Positions 33,856 through 44,148 of a stretch of DNA of 64,000 nucleotides are shown here, piece by piece (position 1 is the stretch's first letter; each line of letters begins with the position of its first letter). This stretch comes from Endocalyx cinctus. Its lineage: Eukaryota; Ascomycota; Sordariomycetes; Amphisphaeriales; Apiosporaceae. Under the pieces are notes generated by a model. The model was given only the letters and a program-made list of their open reading frames with translations, had not been told where the DNA came from and made no database searches. The DNA is taken from positions 248,001 through 312,000 of the forward strand of contig BCKC01000011.1 of assembly GCA_001600455.1 (NCBI GenBank), given 5' to 3'. The position numbers and the translations under genes were made by a program.

Positions 33856-35622
33856 TTTGACAGTGTAGCGATGATGATTTCAGATGGAGAAGCTAAGTAC
33901 AACTCTATTAGGGTTATCTGCCGATCCAGATGCAGGACGATCTTGGTTCGATATTTATATTATCGAACCCTAAAGTCTTGCTCATGCTTATTACCTCTTC
34001 TGGTCACATATCTTCCTTCCGCTTATCCATATCTGGGTTCGGATAACGTGCTATAAAATCAAATATGATTACTTCTTTTGGAGTAAGAAGTCCCCTAATT
34101 ATATGCGATCCTATAATTTATGAGAAACCTGGAAAATTCAAGGGGTACATGGCGCCTTTGAGAAGCCTCCAATCGTGATTGGGGGTAATTCATTACGCCG
34201 TATTGAAGGGGAGTCACATTAACGGTGCTGTCAACACGCGATAAGGTAAGGTGACAAGATAAATAACGAAAAGCACGCTAGTAGGGGTAGCGCGCTAATC
34301 AGGGGGCCCTATAGTTATAACCGACAATTTTTTTCTTTTTGCTTCTAACTTCCAACACCACACCACCTCACTAATCTGAGTTGAGATCCAAAATGCAGGA
34401 ATATTGGTCTCGAACATATAGCAGCTTCTACGTAAAGAGACCCCACTATAAATTAGCTGATTCCTTCGATCCCTTTACATCCTCAGGTTAGGATCTACTA
34501 TTGGGGCCATAATAAACCTAGAGGCCTCACGCCGATTGCCCCTAATAAAGACGCGCTTCCCTACGACGCACTGAGAGACTAAGATGTCCCATTCCAAAAG
34601 TAACTAGTGGCTTTACAATGTTACAATTAGCGATCAGCTCGTTATATAGGATCCAGTTGGTCGTCGAAATTTTCTGTATGGGCATTAGTTCTGTGAGTCA
34701 CTTTAGTCGAGCGTGATTTGCGGACGAGCCAGTTTGACAGCAACCCCACCTAGTCTATTTCTGGCCGAACTCCAAAAAAGAACAAATTCAATCTTGAAAG
34801 CTTTGTTTCTGGGCAAGGGCCCACGATTGTGGCGCGGTTGGTGATTCTGGTCACGTGGTCTTCGGTCCGTGATTATTTCGGTTTGCCCCACTGGTTAGGT
34901 TTCTTCTGTTCTGGGTCTGGCCTCTTTTGGTGGCCATCCCACTTGTTGGTGCGTAAATAAATCGGTAGTGAGCTGTTTTTAAGTAACTAGCGATTCATTT
35001 TCCACTACCGAAATGGGTTATCGACTAATTCGAAGCCTGTTATAAACGTAAATTTGGATATAAAATGACGTAAAGTAATACCACTACCAAGTCAGAATGC
35101 GAGTCACCGCCTGTACAAAATAGAGCAAGCTACTCCGTTGATACTATCGAATATTGGGTACATACCTATACGGTAAGTCGTATGTATGATGAACCGTTTG
35201 CGAATTTTCTCCGAGCCTTGGCCTGACTCGGTCTCACCTTATTTTTTATAAAATCGAAAGACCAAGCAACCTAGAAGAATCTTAGATTTAGACCTAATTT
35301 ATTATCTACTTATATTATGAGTATTATTACCGATATATCTGCCGTGACGGCGAACGCCGCCATTATCAGGATAAGCTTATGTAAGGGAAGATGCCCTATA
35401 GGGACATCTCTTTAATTGTATATTTGTAAATACGTTCCTCTCCTTTCTTCTTCAGCTTTAGTATTCTTTTGCCAACAGAGTATTAACTGCCGAGCATAAC
35501 AATTTCACTTTCGACCTATTACTCTCTAAGCCCACTCACAGCATTGTTTGTTGAGCTCACGGCGTCAATTTTCTCCTTGACATCATATCCATGAATAAAC
35601 GAGTAGCCCTACCGTTGCCAAC
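33856..35622. other. Intergenic region with an LTR-like fragment
   Basis: Contains the xylanase promoter side and a diverged LTR fragment at 34800-34965. The remainder is AT-rich with no supported gene. Confidence 0.5.
34800..34965 (+). repeat. Diverged LTR fragment
   Basis: Shares with the LTR at 25251-25662 the block tggtcacgtggtcttcggtc, then ccg-g--t, then 'ctttt-tggcc' and 'cttgttggt'. The left end and any partner LTR are missing. Confidence 0.5.
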
Positions 35623-36970
35623 ATGATTCTTGAGCCGTTCCTGCTTCTTGTATTAGGCTTAACTATAATCGCGATCCGGATATACGGGCGTACTAAGGCC
35701 GTTGGGGTATCCAACTATAAGGCGGATGATTATATTATGATTCTTATAATAGTAAGTTTACCCAGATATCAAACCCGTAGTAACGAGTCACTCCTTACAT
35801 ATTGAGATACAGATTCCATATACAGCCGAATCCATCCTTATATACATGTTAGATACGACTTGGCATGGGCTTACGAACAGTGGCCTTTCGCAGGAAGATC
35901 GCATAGATCTGAATCCTTATAGCGAGGAGTATAAGATTAGGTACGCAAGGTTTTAATTAAGTACACTCCGGAAAATGTGCTAATACATGGCAGAGTCACT
36001 GCGTCGAAATTTTCAGTCGTGCATTATATTCTGTACATTCTGATAATCTGGATGATGAAAGAGGCGATGCTATTATTTGTCTTACGACTTACAGTAAGTA
36101 ATTATAGTACGAAGCTTTCTCTCCCCATGCCCGCCCCCTACTCTTATATCTACAGATATATATTACTCCATTAAGTTAGGGTAATGCTGATAACAAGCAG
36201 GAAGGATCAGGAAAATATAGACGATGTATTTATTACGGGTTTTTTATTATCGGAATTACGTGGGTAATTGTCTTATGGTGTATTTTACTCGCCTGTCGGC
36301 CACTCAAGGGGTACTGGCAAATTTACCCCGATCCTGGAGGTAAATGTACCATGATTTTACACAATTATATTCAGTGTATATACTAATGCAACTTACAGCC
36401 CACTGCTATCCTTCTACCTCGCTTGTTAACCTTTTTGTGGCACTTAGCTTAAATTTATCTACTGATTTATATAATTTCGGGATTCCGCTTTTATTCTTAT
36501 ATATGGCCGACGCTAAACTGTGGAAAAAGCTAGGATTCATCGTCCTGGTCTTAGGTAACCTCTTCGTTATAGGCGTAGGAGTTATTCGTTGTTACCTTAT
36601 CTTTTCAAATAGTAGAACGGGCGCCCAAGAATCCGTAAAGTGGACGGCCCGAGTCTTATTCGTCTCAATTACGTCGATAAACTTACCTCTTTTATTTCCA
36701 ATTATACAGCGCCGGATAATAAAACCCCTTCAATCACTCATGTGCAGGCGAGGCGCTGACCAGAATATGCGACAATTACGCAGAATATCAATGCTTAAAG
36801 AGAGCCAAGCCACCCGGTCCCACAAGAGAGAACTCGCAATTATTTTTCAGCCTATACAACACCCCTTAAACGGTAGCCTAATGCCTAGAGCAACACAGAA
36901 CCCCGAGGATATTGAACTCCCCGAGCTGCAAACCGAAAATATCGATATAGCCGCGTCGAATAGTGGCTAA
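35623..36970 (+). CDS. PTH11-like rhodopsin-domain membrane receptor
   Basis: Five exons, 35623-35751, 35813-35940, 35994-36093, 36201-36339 and 36399-36970, join to 355 aa with canonical GT-AG junctions. It matches the fungal seven-membrane-span rhodopsin-domain family (PTH11-related, no CFEM domain): 'VSNYKADDYIMI', 'WHGLTNSGLSQEDR', 'WMMKEAMLLFVLRLT', 'CRPLKGYWQIYPDPG', 'LSTDLYNFGIPLL', 'RCYLIF', 'INLPLLFPIIQRR'. These are thought to act as G-protein-coupled or related sensors at the plasma membrane. The C-terminal 100 aa are polar and cytosolic. No internal stops despite very AT-rich surroundings, so it is probably functional. Confidence 0.85.
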
Positions 36971-37529
36971 AAGATCGTGGATAGTTCGGTATACTTTATT
37001 AGTATTGCTATATCTAGTAGTTATTGTGGACAGATTTAGAAGTGGTGCTGGAGCTCTTATGGAAGGGGAAGGAGAAATCGGCAATACGATATTTTGATTT
37101 AAACCGACAGAAAATTCGCAAAATTTGGTTTAGATTTTAATAATCAAATCCACCAGGTAGCCGCGACGAATAACTATTAAACATATATATGTGTGTTTGT
37201 ATTAACGTATTTAAGGGGAGGATTTAAACCTCACTTTTAAATATATTCCACTGCAATTCGTAAGCAAGAGTAGCATCGAGAAGTGGTGGAATGAGTCACA
37301 GAACACAGAAACTGAAGATATTGAAGTGTTGCTACATATGTATACAGCGACCTGCTTTTTACGGGTATAATTTCAATCTCAGGTTTTGCTTCTACCTGGG
37401 GGGTGGTGTGATGTATATTCCTGCATGACGGAAGTGATTTTCTGCAATAGGTGTGTCGTTGCCAACCACATCGACGCATCACTTCAAATACACCTTAAAT
37501 TCGCGTCTAATAAAATCCTCATTTTCAGA
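36971..37529. other. Intergenic, nothing recognised
   Basis: AT-rich spacer between the receptor gene and the transposase relic. Confidence 0.5.
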
Positions 37530-38029
37530 CTAAGTTTTCTTGATAAACTTCTTTAGTACGCCAAAATATTCTTCGATAGGGTTGAAGTCCGGAGAGTACG
37601 GCGAAAGAAACACGCACATTAAACCAGAACCTCTGCACATCTGCTGGATCTTTTCTGAATAGTTCCAGGAAGCATTATCCATAACGATTACAGATTTAGG
37701 CCCCGGATACCTGCCACAGTGGCGAAGTAGCTGCGCGATAAAGTCTTCAAACGATTCACTGTCAGTTGACCCTTGATATACTCCCCTTAACATGATACAA
37801 TCCTGAGCGTATGCGAGAAGAATATGCCACCTTTTTCCACGGCCAAATTTGGTGACCTAGACGAGTGAGGTCCCCTTAGGTGACCACCCCCAACGTCGAT
37901 GGTCAACCCTTCTATCACAACCAGATTCATCAACAAAGACAAGTTGGTAAGATTTATATCTAGAAATTGTATGAAGATGAAAACCTCGAAAGTCCTCACC
38001 TCGTTGTTGAGCGATACGACGAATGGTCG
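37530..38029 (-). mobile_element. Tc1/mariner-type transposase, C-terminal two-thirds with one stop
   Basis: Reading the minus strand from 38029, one frame runs 'TTIRRIAQQRGEDFRGFHLH', 'YQLVFVDESGCDRRVDHRRW', 'GWSPKGTSLV', an in-frame TAG, then 'VTKFGRGKRWHILLAYAQDC' and on to 37530. The catalytic triad positions are visible: Asp in FVDESG, Asp in 'SVIVMDNASWN', and the third acidic residue in 'YSPDFNPIEEYF'. The N-terminal helix-turn-helix is gone and no terminal inverted repeats were found. It is a single-nonsense, 5'-truncated relic of the DDE_3 class. Confidence 0.85.
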
Positions 38030-38220
38030 TTCTCGTCCAGCCTATTGATTATAGGGCCCGACCGATTGATGTTTCTGATACCTTTATCTCATACTTATTA
38101 TTAAGCTTGGTCACTAAGTTACAACTTTGGCTACTTCACTTGACTCTCGTGCTTATATTTGTTAAACAGGATGGCAGGACGGGCGATTTCCAGCTCTCGG
38201 GAACGAGAAGCTGGCGATAA

Positions 38221-38400
38221 CTGAGGGCGGCCATAAAGTTGTTATACGCCATCACAAGCGATCTTTGGTGGCGGCGGGCATGGATGTTCCAAGAGAACTA
38301 CAGGGCGGGAAGTAATGACTTTGCTTATCTCGCACCGGCGTTCGTGGGAGCCACTCTAGGGAGATCAATTTACGTGCTGCGAAGGCGGGGGCGGTTCTAA
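38221..38400 (+). pseudogene. HET-domain (heterokaryon incompatibility) fragment
   Basis: Sixty codons between two stops encode 'AIKLLYAITSDLWWRRAWMF' and 'QENYRAGSNDFAYLAP'. This is the third HET motif (W-x2-R-x-W-x2-Q-E), where fungal incompatibility proteins are most conserved. Upstream residues across a stop ('DGRTGDFQLSGT') also fit the family. The other HET motifs are absent. It lies directly beside the transposase relic. Confidence 0.65.
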
Positions 38401-39638
38401 TAACCTTCCCCAAAACAGAGGATACTTATTTCACAAGAAAGTCACAATTTATCTCACTTTCCAATAAAAGATGGTGCTCAATGTGCCCAATGCGCTCTAC
38501 TATAGGGCGTGCAGAGGCTGGCGAGGATGATCTGTTTGCAGAACTCTGATATTTTCGCGCACTAGCTCGAACGTTCTTTACCATTTATTACTAACAAAGG
38601 GACTTTATTGTAACGTGGGCGTCTACGAAAGCGTTCAGATTCCCCCCGATACAGGGCCGGCAGACATGGGAAATTATATTTACACTATTAGTTTGACGGG
38701 TTACCGACGCCCCTACAGACACCCATGCTTAATGTAGCCAAAAGTTCACCTTATCAAGGGTCCTATCAGATACAATTTTATGTTAGGAAAAGTGATTTTG
38801 GATAAGCAAAGCAAAATGTAGTAGTCTATCGAGGTTTTCGGATCCTGAGTGAAAAGAATTTAAAGGTCAATAATCCAGTGGGATACTATATCTTTCAGGA
38901 GGGACCGGATAGTTTTGGTTAGCTATGTTTTACTTTTAAGTGTCATGCTAGGGATTGGTTTCCCAACGAGTGCTACATAGCGGTATATGTGGATGACTTA
39001 CTGCTGATCGGCGTATGGCTTTCATGATGAGATTATCATCCTTACCGTATGATAAGAGGCTACAACAATTAGCGACGGCAATATAATAGCTAAGCAGTTA
39101 TTAGTAAAATAGACTTAAAAGTTGGACGAGTTATATAAATATACCCGGATTCCATCCATCGCTTAGTCGTTCTATTAATGTGCTCATCTAATAACCCGAG
39201 AAAGTCGGCGACTGTTAGCATAAATTCATCCGTAGACTTATTACTGAATAATATTCCGTGGGCCTTAACAAAAGCCAACTCGATAGGGCGTAGTCGTGAA
39301 TTTTGACTTCCCTAAATACCCATAACTAGGTCAAACAGCGTCATTATGGACTCCCGTGCCGACGCGAATGGAATGGGTACGCCAAGAGATTTTGTGCAAT
39401 AAAATAATTGTTGGAGTGCATTAGGTCTTGCAAGTATAGCAAGATGGTGGTAGAGCCGCCCCGTGGTTGGTGCCTTGTCAGATGCTTTTGAATACCATTA
39501 CCGAGATACCGAAGTCCAGACTTCTCGATCACGAATGTCGTCGTCCTTAATAGCCATCCTGAGTTATAAGAAATAATCCCGAAATAGACTATCGTAGAAT
39601 CATCCTAGGCAAAACTATCCTCCGGCTGTCTTAGCTAC
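38401..39638. other. Decayed region with a copia-like scrap
   Basis: At about 38960-39015 the plus strand reads 'ECYIAVYVDDLLLIG', the Ty1/copia reverse-transcriptase core, with stops on both sides. Minus-strand frames at 39090-39278 ('MAFVKAHGILFSNKSTDEFM', 'NRTTKRWMESG') and 39344-39532 look like fragments of a fungal protein, but I cannot place them. Confidence 0.45.
38960..39018 (+). mobile_element. Ty1/copia reverse-transcriptase scrap
   Basis: Only the YVDD box and immediate neighbours ('YIAVYVDDLLLIG') remain in frame. The rest of the element cannot be traced in the flanks. Confidence 0.6.
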
Positions 39639-41022
39639 TCAAGCATATACGTGTTGTCGGTTCACACTCATGTCATCCAGTTGATGAAATTGCTCAGTTC
39701 CAGCCATTTCTGGAGGAGGGACGGGAAGTTCTAAAATCTCCGTATCCTCGAGTTCAGGTGGTGGTTGCCGTGGAACTTCATTTGCCGCTAACTCGGGCTT
39801 TTCATAGAGACCAGGTTCCAAACGCTTTTCCTCCCCACCAATATCATTGCCGGAGCGGGTTCTGTCGATGGACATTAGCAAGACTATTTTGGATATCCTC
39901 CTTGGAAAAGGTAACTCACAATGTTGGGAGACAAGCGCAGACGATTAGGAGGCTAGCTTCAACCTCCTGAAGTATACTCAAATTGGCTTGATCAACTAGA
40001 GTCTATCAGTTATCTAGTTCTCAGAAATAACAAAAGACCGACCGCTTGTGATGACTACACTTACCTAATAAGTCCATACCGATCCAGACGTATACACGGA
40101 TAGTCAAGTAGACTCGTGCGACATTGACGGCGATAATTCTGGCACCGTCTGCATTAGCAACCGAGAACTTTAGACAGTTTCGTCTCTAGGGTCACCTCAC
40201 ACAACTCCGAAAAAGATCGGTCCCCCAAGTAGTATCTTGGTTCGTACTGACGAAGTCTTAAACGTCCGGGCTCGGGTCGCCGATGGCAGAAAAATGATAA
40301 CGTTCACGATCAGGTTTGCGATAACCAAAGCTATATTCAACGTGGATGTATCGTAACAATAACCCGACTCTCCAGAGGGCTCCCATCGATAGGAGATGGG
40401 GAGACAGAAAAAGAGGTTGCCGGCGAAGAAAGCTATCCCCCACGCGTACACAAGGAATAAAAAGAGCCTAGCGTATAAAGTAGGCAACGAATTATCGAGT
40501 ACACGGCGGTAGTAGTACGCGATAGACAATCTCGTAAAAGTCACCGATGAGACCCATATTAATACGTCGGCGAATATAAAGTACTCTCCCACGATGTCAT
40601 TAGTTGTTGAGCTGATTGAGAGTCTCTTCCTGATTGTTTACCTTGAAGGTCTGGATGAGCGTGTCAATTGTGATATAGATTACACTAGAGCCGAGACCGC
40701 CTATTGTCGCGGCTGCGAAATTCAAATGTCAGCGGTATGATCGTCAGCGAAAGTTTTCCCTTCGCACTTACCTAGGATACTATTGACGGCATATCCAGTG
40801 GTGGACACCTATTTACTAGGGTCAGTCCTTTCCACGCCATATTTATTATACAATGAGGGCAGGAGAGATACTTACCAAGGCTAAAACGATGATATAATCA
40901 TCGATTGACAATTTCGAAGCTGGGGGAAGTCGGACTTTTAGCCTGAGAGCGACAGAAATAACAGCGATGAGAGAAAAGATAATTGAAGTAGCGATAACGC
41001 CATTGGCTAGTGAAGACGCCAT
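39639..41022 (-). CDS. Rhodopsin-domain (PTH11-like) membrane protein with unusual junctions
   Basis: Start at 41022 (MASSLANGV). The first exons are clear: 41022-40876, 40808-40772, 40712-40642 and 40583-40203, with canonical introns. They encode 'KLSIDDYIIVLAL', 'STTGYAVNSIL', 'FTRLSIAYYYRRVL', 'LFFCLPISYRWEPSGESGYC' and the following membrane spans. Later parts are also coding: 'GARIIAVNVARVYLTIRVY', 'VEASLLIVCACLPTL' and the acidic tail 'EKPELAANEVPRQPPPELED' ending at 39639. To keep the frame, two gaps must be removed that are only about 35 and 19 nt long, too short for normal introns. Either small indels broke a recently active gene or the model is wrong there. The family is the fungal rhodopsin-domain receptors. 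Confidence 0.65.
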
Positions 41023-42142
41023 TGGTATCAGGGGTAAGAAGTCGTAACTAGAGGCGAGATACCGACGGTGATGTGGAACAAGCTTCGCGACGTTCAATTA
41101 ACGTTATTTTATCCAGTTTTTTTTTTCCTCTTTCCATCAAACTCAAAAAGAGAATCGCGAGAAGATAGTTTTTAGATTCAAACCCAAACAAATAGGAACC
41201 GTAAACTTTGCTTTCTTCCCCTGCAACACCTCTGCCGAGGTTTACTTTGTTAGCATAGTACTTAGACCAATCAGTAATCTGTTAATATCTATAGTGCGCT
41301 TTTGTCGGATACAAAACCTGCAAACCCACCGCCGGCTCACGCTACTATTTTAGGTCTTCTGAATATTGTAGCCGAAATCCCAGACCCAAGAGCCTGTATC
41401 CTTCGTTCGTTCGCTCCAGAGGTACCCTGGGAAGAGGCGGGAAAGCCTCTTTTCGCTTTCGGTAGTCGTCGGTGATTTGGGAGGACCTGGTTCGGCCATA
41501 GAAGTAAGATAGCGATGGCGATAAATAACTGGGAAAAAACGGCATGTCTGAAGCCTGGGATATAATGAAACCTGACTAAAGTTTTATGGACTGCCAGGCC
41601 CAGGGGTCCCTGAGACCCCTAAGCTTAAAAAAGGCACGAGCCATATTAAATTCCTAGTAATATTTATAAACAATTGCCGGAATAGGCAATTCACGGGCCT
41701 TTTGTCAACTTGGCCAACTTGTCAATCCAATCTGTAGTATATGTTGATATTGGGTTGGGTTGGCGCTAAGTGGTTCTCACGATATTGACATTGGATTGGG
41801 TTGGGTTGGCCAACATTGTTGGCCAACGACGTTGGGCAGTTGGGTTGATAGGAGCCTTGCCTCCAAATATGACGTCTCTTAGTCCAAGATATGGTATGCA
41901 CTACCGTTAACTGTCTAGGGAAACTTTCCATATTTGACGAGAGGGTGCGTATGTGGGTATCCGTACAGCAAAAAATACAATAGATAACACTGTGTAACAC
42001 TGCCCCCGAAGTAGGAATAGAGGAGGAAAGTGAATTTATATAGATCCATACATAAACAGGCCTGTAGAGAGTTGAATGAGTTAGCCCAATCTTAACAAGA
42101 TTATTCTTATCCTGAGCGTCTTTGTATAAGCTGCTTGTAAAG
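41023..42142. other. Intergenic with MITE fragment and GGTTGG-rich tract
   Basis: Contains the one-ended MITE copy at 41227-41296 and a simple GGTTGGGTTGG-type low-complexity tract at about 41738-41850. A 320-aa minus-strand open frame (41722-42684) overlaps the SDR exons antisense and is not believed. Confidence 0.5.
41227..41296 (+). repeat. One-ended MITE copy
   Basis: cacctctgccgaggtttact, then ttgttag and 'caatcag-aa', matches the left 70 bp of the MITE at 1349-1452. The right terminal repeat is missing. Confidence 0.65.
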
Positions 42143-43155
42143 ATGACCATCTGGGAAGGACGTGTGGTAAGCAATTCTATTAGTCCCACTTTGCACCATG
42201 TCATGTCAGGTCTCACAAGTCTAACATCATATATGCTTTCCCACATGTAGATAGCCATCCCCGGGGCTGCCTCGGGTATGGGACTTGCGACAGCCCAGAT
42301 ACTAGCTGAGAAGGCTGCCGTGATATCATTGGCAGACATAAACGCAGAAGCGGTCAAACACGCAGCATTATCCCTACCCAGCGGTGAGAAGCACATGTAC
42401 ACCGTCGTGGATGTGCGCGACAGCAAGTCCGTGCACGCCTGGATCGAATCTACTATCAAGAATCTTGGCAAGCTCGACGGCGCCGTGAACATGGCAGGCG
42501 TCATATCCCCTACCGTCTCCGTTCCCGAGATAGACGAGAAGACCTGGGATTTCAACTTCTCCGTCAACACGAAGGGCGTGTTTATGTGTTTACAGGCCCA
42601 AATCAAGGCCATGAATCCCAAGGGAAGCATAGTGAGTGAAAATTCATAAACTTTTGAAATAATAATAATAATATATATGCACACCCAATGCTAAACACCC
42701 ATACTTTTTCTCCCCCTTTGCTTGTTTACAGGTCTCTGCAGCGAGCGTCTTCGGCCAGTTTGGTGCCCCTGGGAATGCGGCCTATTGTGCTAGCAAAGCG
42801 GCCGTGATCAGCTTGACGAGAACAGCTGCCAAAGAAATTGGACATCTGCGGATCATCAGCATTTCTCCCGGTAAGGCATTTATCATTCATATATGAATTT
42901 TAATCACCCCATAGTGCTTTCTGCCTCGTCCTTCGCTAACTTCACATTAAAAAAAAAAAAAAACCAGGGTCCGTAAATACTCCCATGTCCGCGGGAGAAG
43001 ACCCGGGGGACGTAGGGTGGGGGCTCCGGGTCACGGCGCTTAAACGGAGGGCTGAACCCGTTGAGGTCGCTCGCGTAATTGAATTCCTGCTTAGTGACGA
43101 GACGTCTTTCGTTACTGGGACGGTTTATAATGTTGACGGCGGATGGGTGTGTTAG
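42143..43155 (+). CDS. Short-chain dehydrogenase/reductase
   Basis: Exons 42143-42166, 42251-42631, 42732-42870 and 42968-43155 join in frame to 243 aa. Classical SDR motifs: the cofactor loop reads PGAASGMG, with Pro where Thr is usual (TGxxxGxG); then 'NMAGV', catalytic serine in 'SIVSAASVFG', and Y153-C-A-S-K157. The C-terminus 'SFVTGTVYNVDGGWVC' is typical. The first exon of eight codons is short but has a good donor (GTG|gtaagc). Probably an NAD(P)-dependent ketoreductase or alcohol dehydrogenase; the substrate is unknown. Confidence 0.85.
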
Positions 43156-44148
43156 TTCTTTACTTATACCAGATATATATATATATATTTATCCTAGAGA
43201 TAACTATGGTTTATGAATAACTATGGTTTATGAATTAGTTACCGCATTGACCAAGCCGAAAACTCGTCGTAAGGCCCGCACGAATTCACCTTGAAGCACC
43301 CGTTGCTGGACGAGAGCTCATCAACGGAGCCCGACTGTTAGCGATAACAGCTTAGGAGATCCCAATCTACCCATCGGCAAGGAACCGCCCACCAGTCCGC
43401 AACAAACGGTCAACTGTAGAGTCCCGATTGATAGGTCGACCAAAGTGGCTAAATCCTCCCCAGACGCAGTATACAACATAGACATCCATATTATCCGGGG
43501 TGACGGTAGCCTCGATGTCAATCTCCCTGTGCCACATATGTCCGACGAGGGGGTTTTGGCCACATATAATCCGAGTAGCCATTACCTACAAGCCTCCGGG
43601 AGCGATTCGTCGGAAAAAGTTTTTACTTTCTGTTGAATGTCCAAGATCGACAGGTCGCCCCACACACTTGTATATAGTTCCCCGCGTGCTTAGCACATCT
43701 AGTTCTGCTGAAAAAAGGGCCACAACACTTACTTTTTGTCACATCCGGCTTAAGCCCCGAGTCTACCGTCATCGTCGCCTGCTCACTGATTTATTCCTTT
43801 CTCCTCTTGTTTTTACAGATCTTATTTTGATTATCATGGGACGAGTATGGCTTATTAGTGTCGGACAAAATAAATTATTCCATACTCCCTAGGCTACCTG
43901 AGGATTCCGAATATGTATAGTTTAATTCATGAATGTATAGGTCTCGACTCACCTTCAGACTATATGCTAACTGCTGAGTCATCATCTGATGTTATATATG
44001 CAAGATGTATGATAAGAACGAAAGTCAGGTTTGTTTAAATTGGAAGCCGAGAGTCTAAGGTAAATACTGACTAGATACAAAAGAAACACCATGCTTATGC
44101 ACTCCTACCATTCCGGGGCCGTTCAAGGACAAGACTACTGGTGATCTG
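43156..44148. other. Intergenic with second dispersed-repeat copy
   Basis: Balanced composition at 43250-43620 suggests former coding sequence, but no frame resembles a family I know. The repeat copy is at 43634-43741. Confidence 0.45.
43634..43741 (+). repeat. Dispersed repeat, copy 2
   Basis: Matches 21868-21985 through several blocks, including gatcgacaggtcgccccac, ccccgcgtgcttag and cttactttttgtca, in the same orientation. No terminal repeats and no ORF. Confidence 0.65.

Noticed and set aside
41722..42684. 320-aa open frame on the minus strand
   Set aside because: It runs antisense through the exons and introns of the SDR at 42143-43155, which has clear motifs and splice sites. The long frame is a by-product of that coding sequence.
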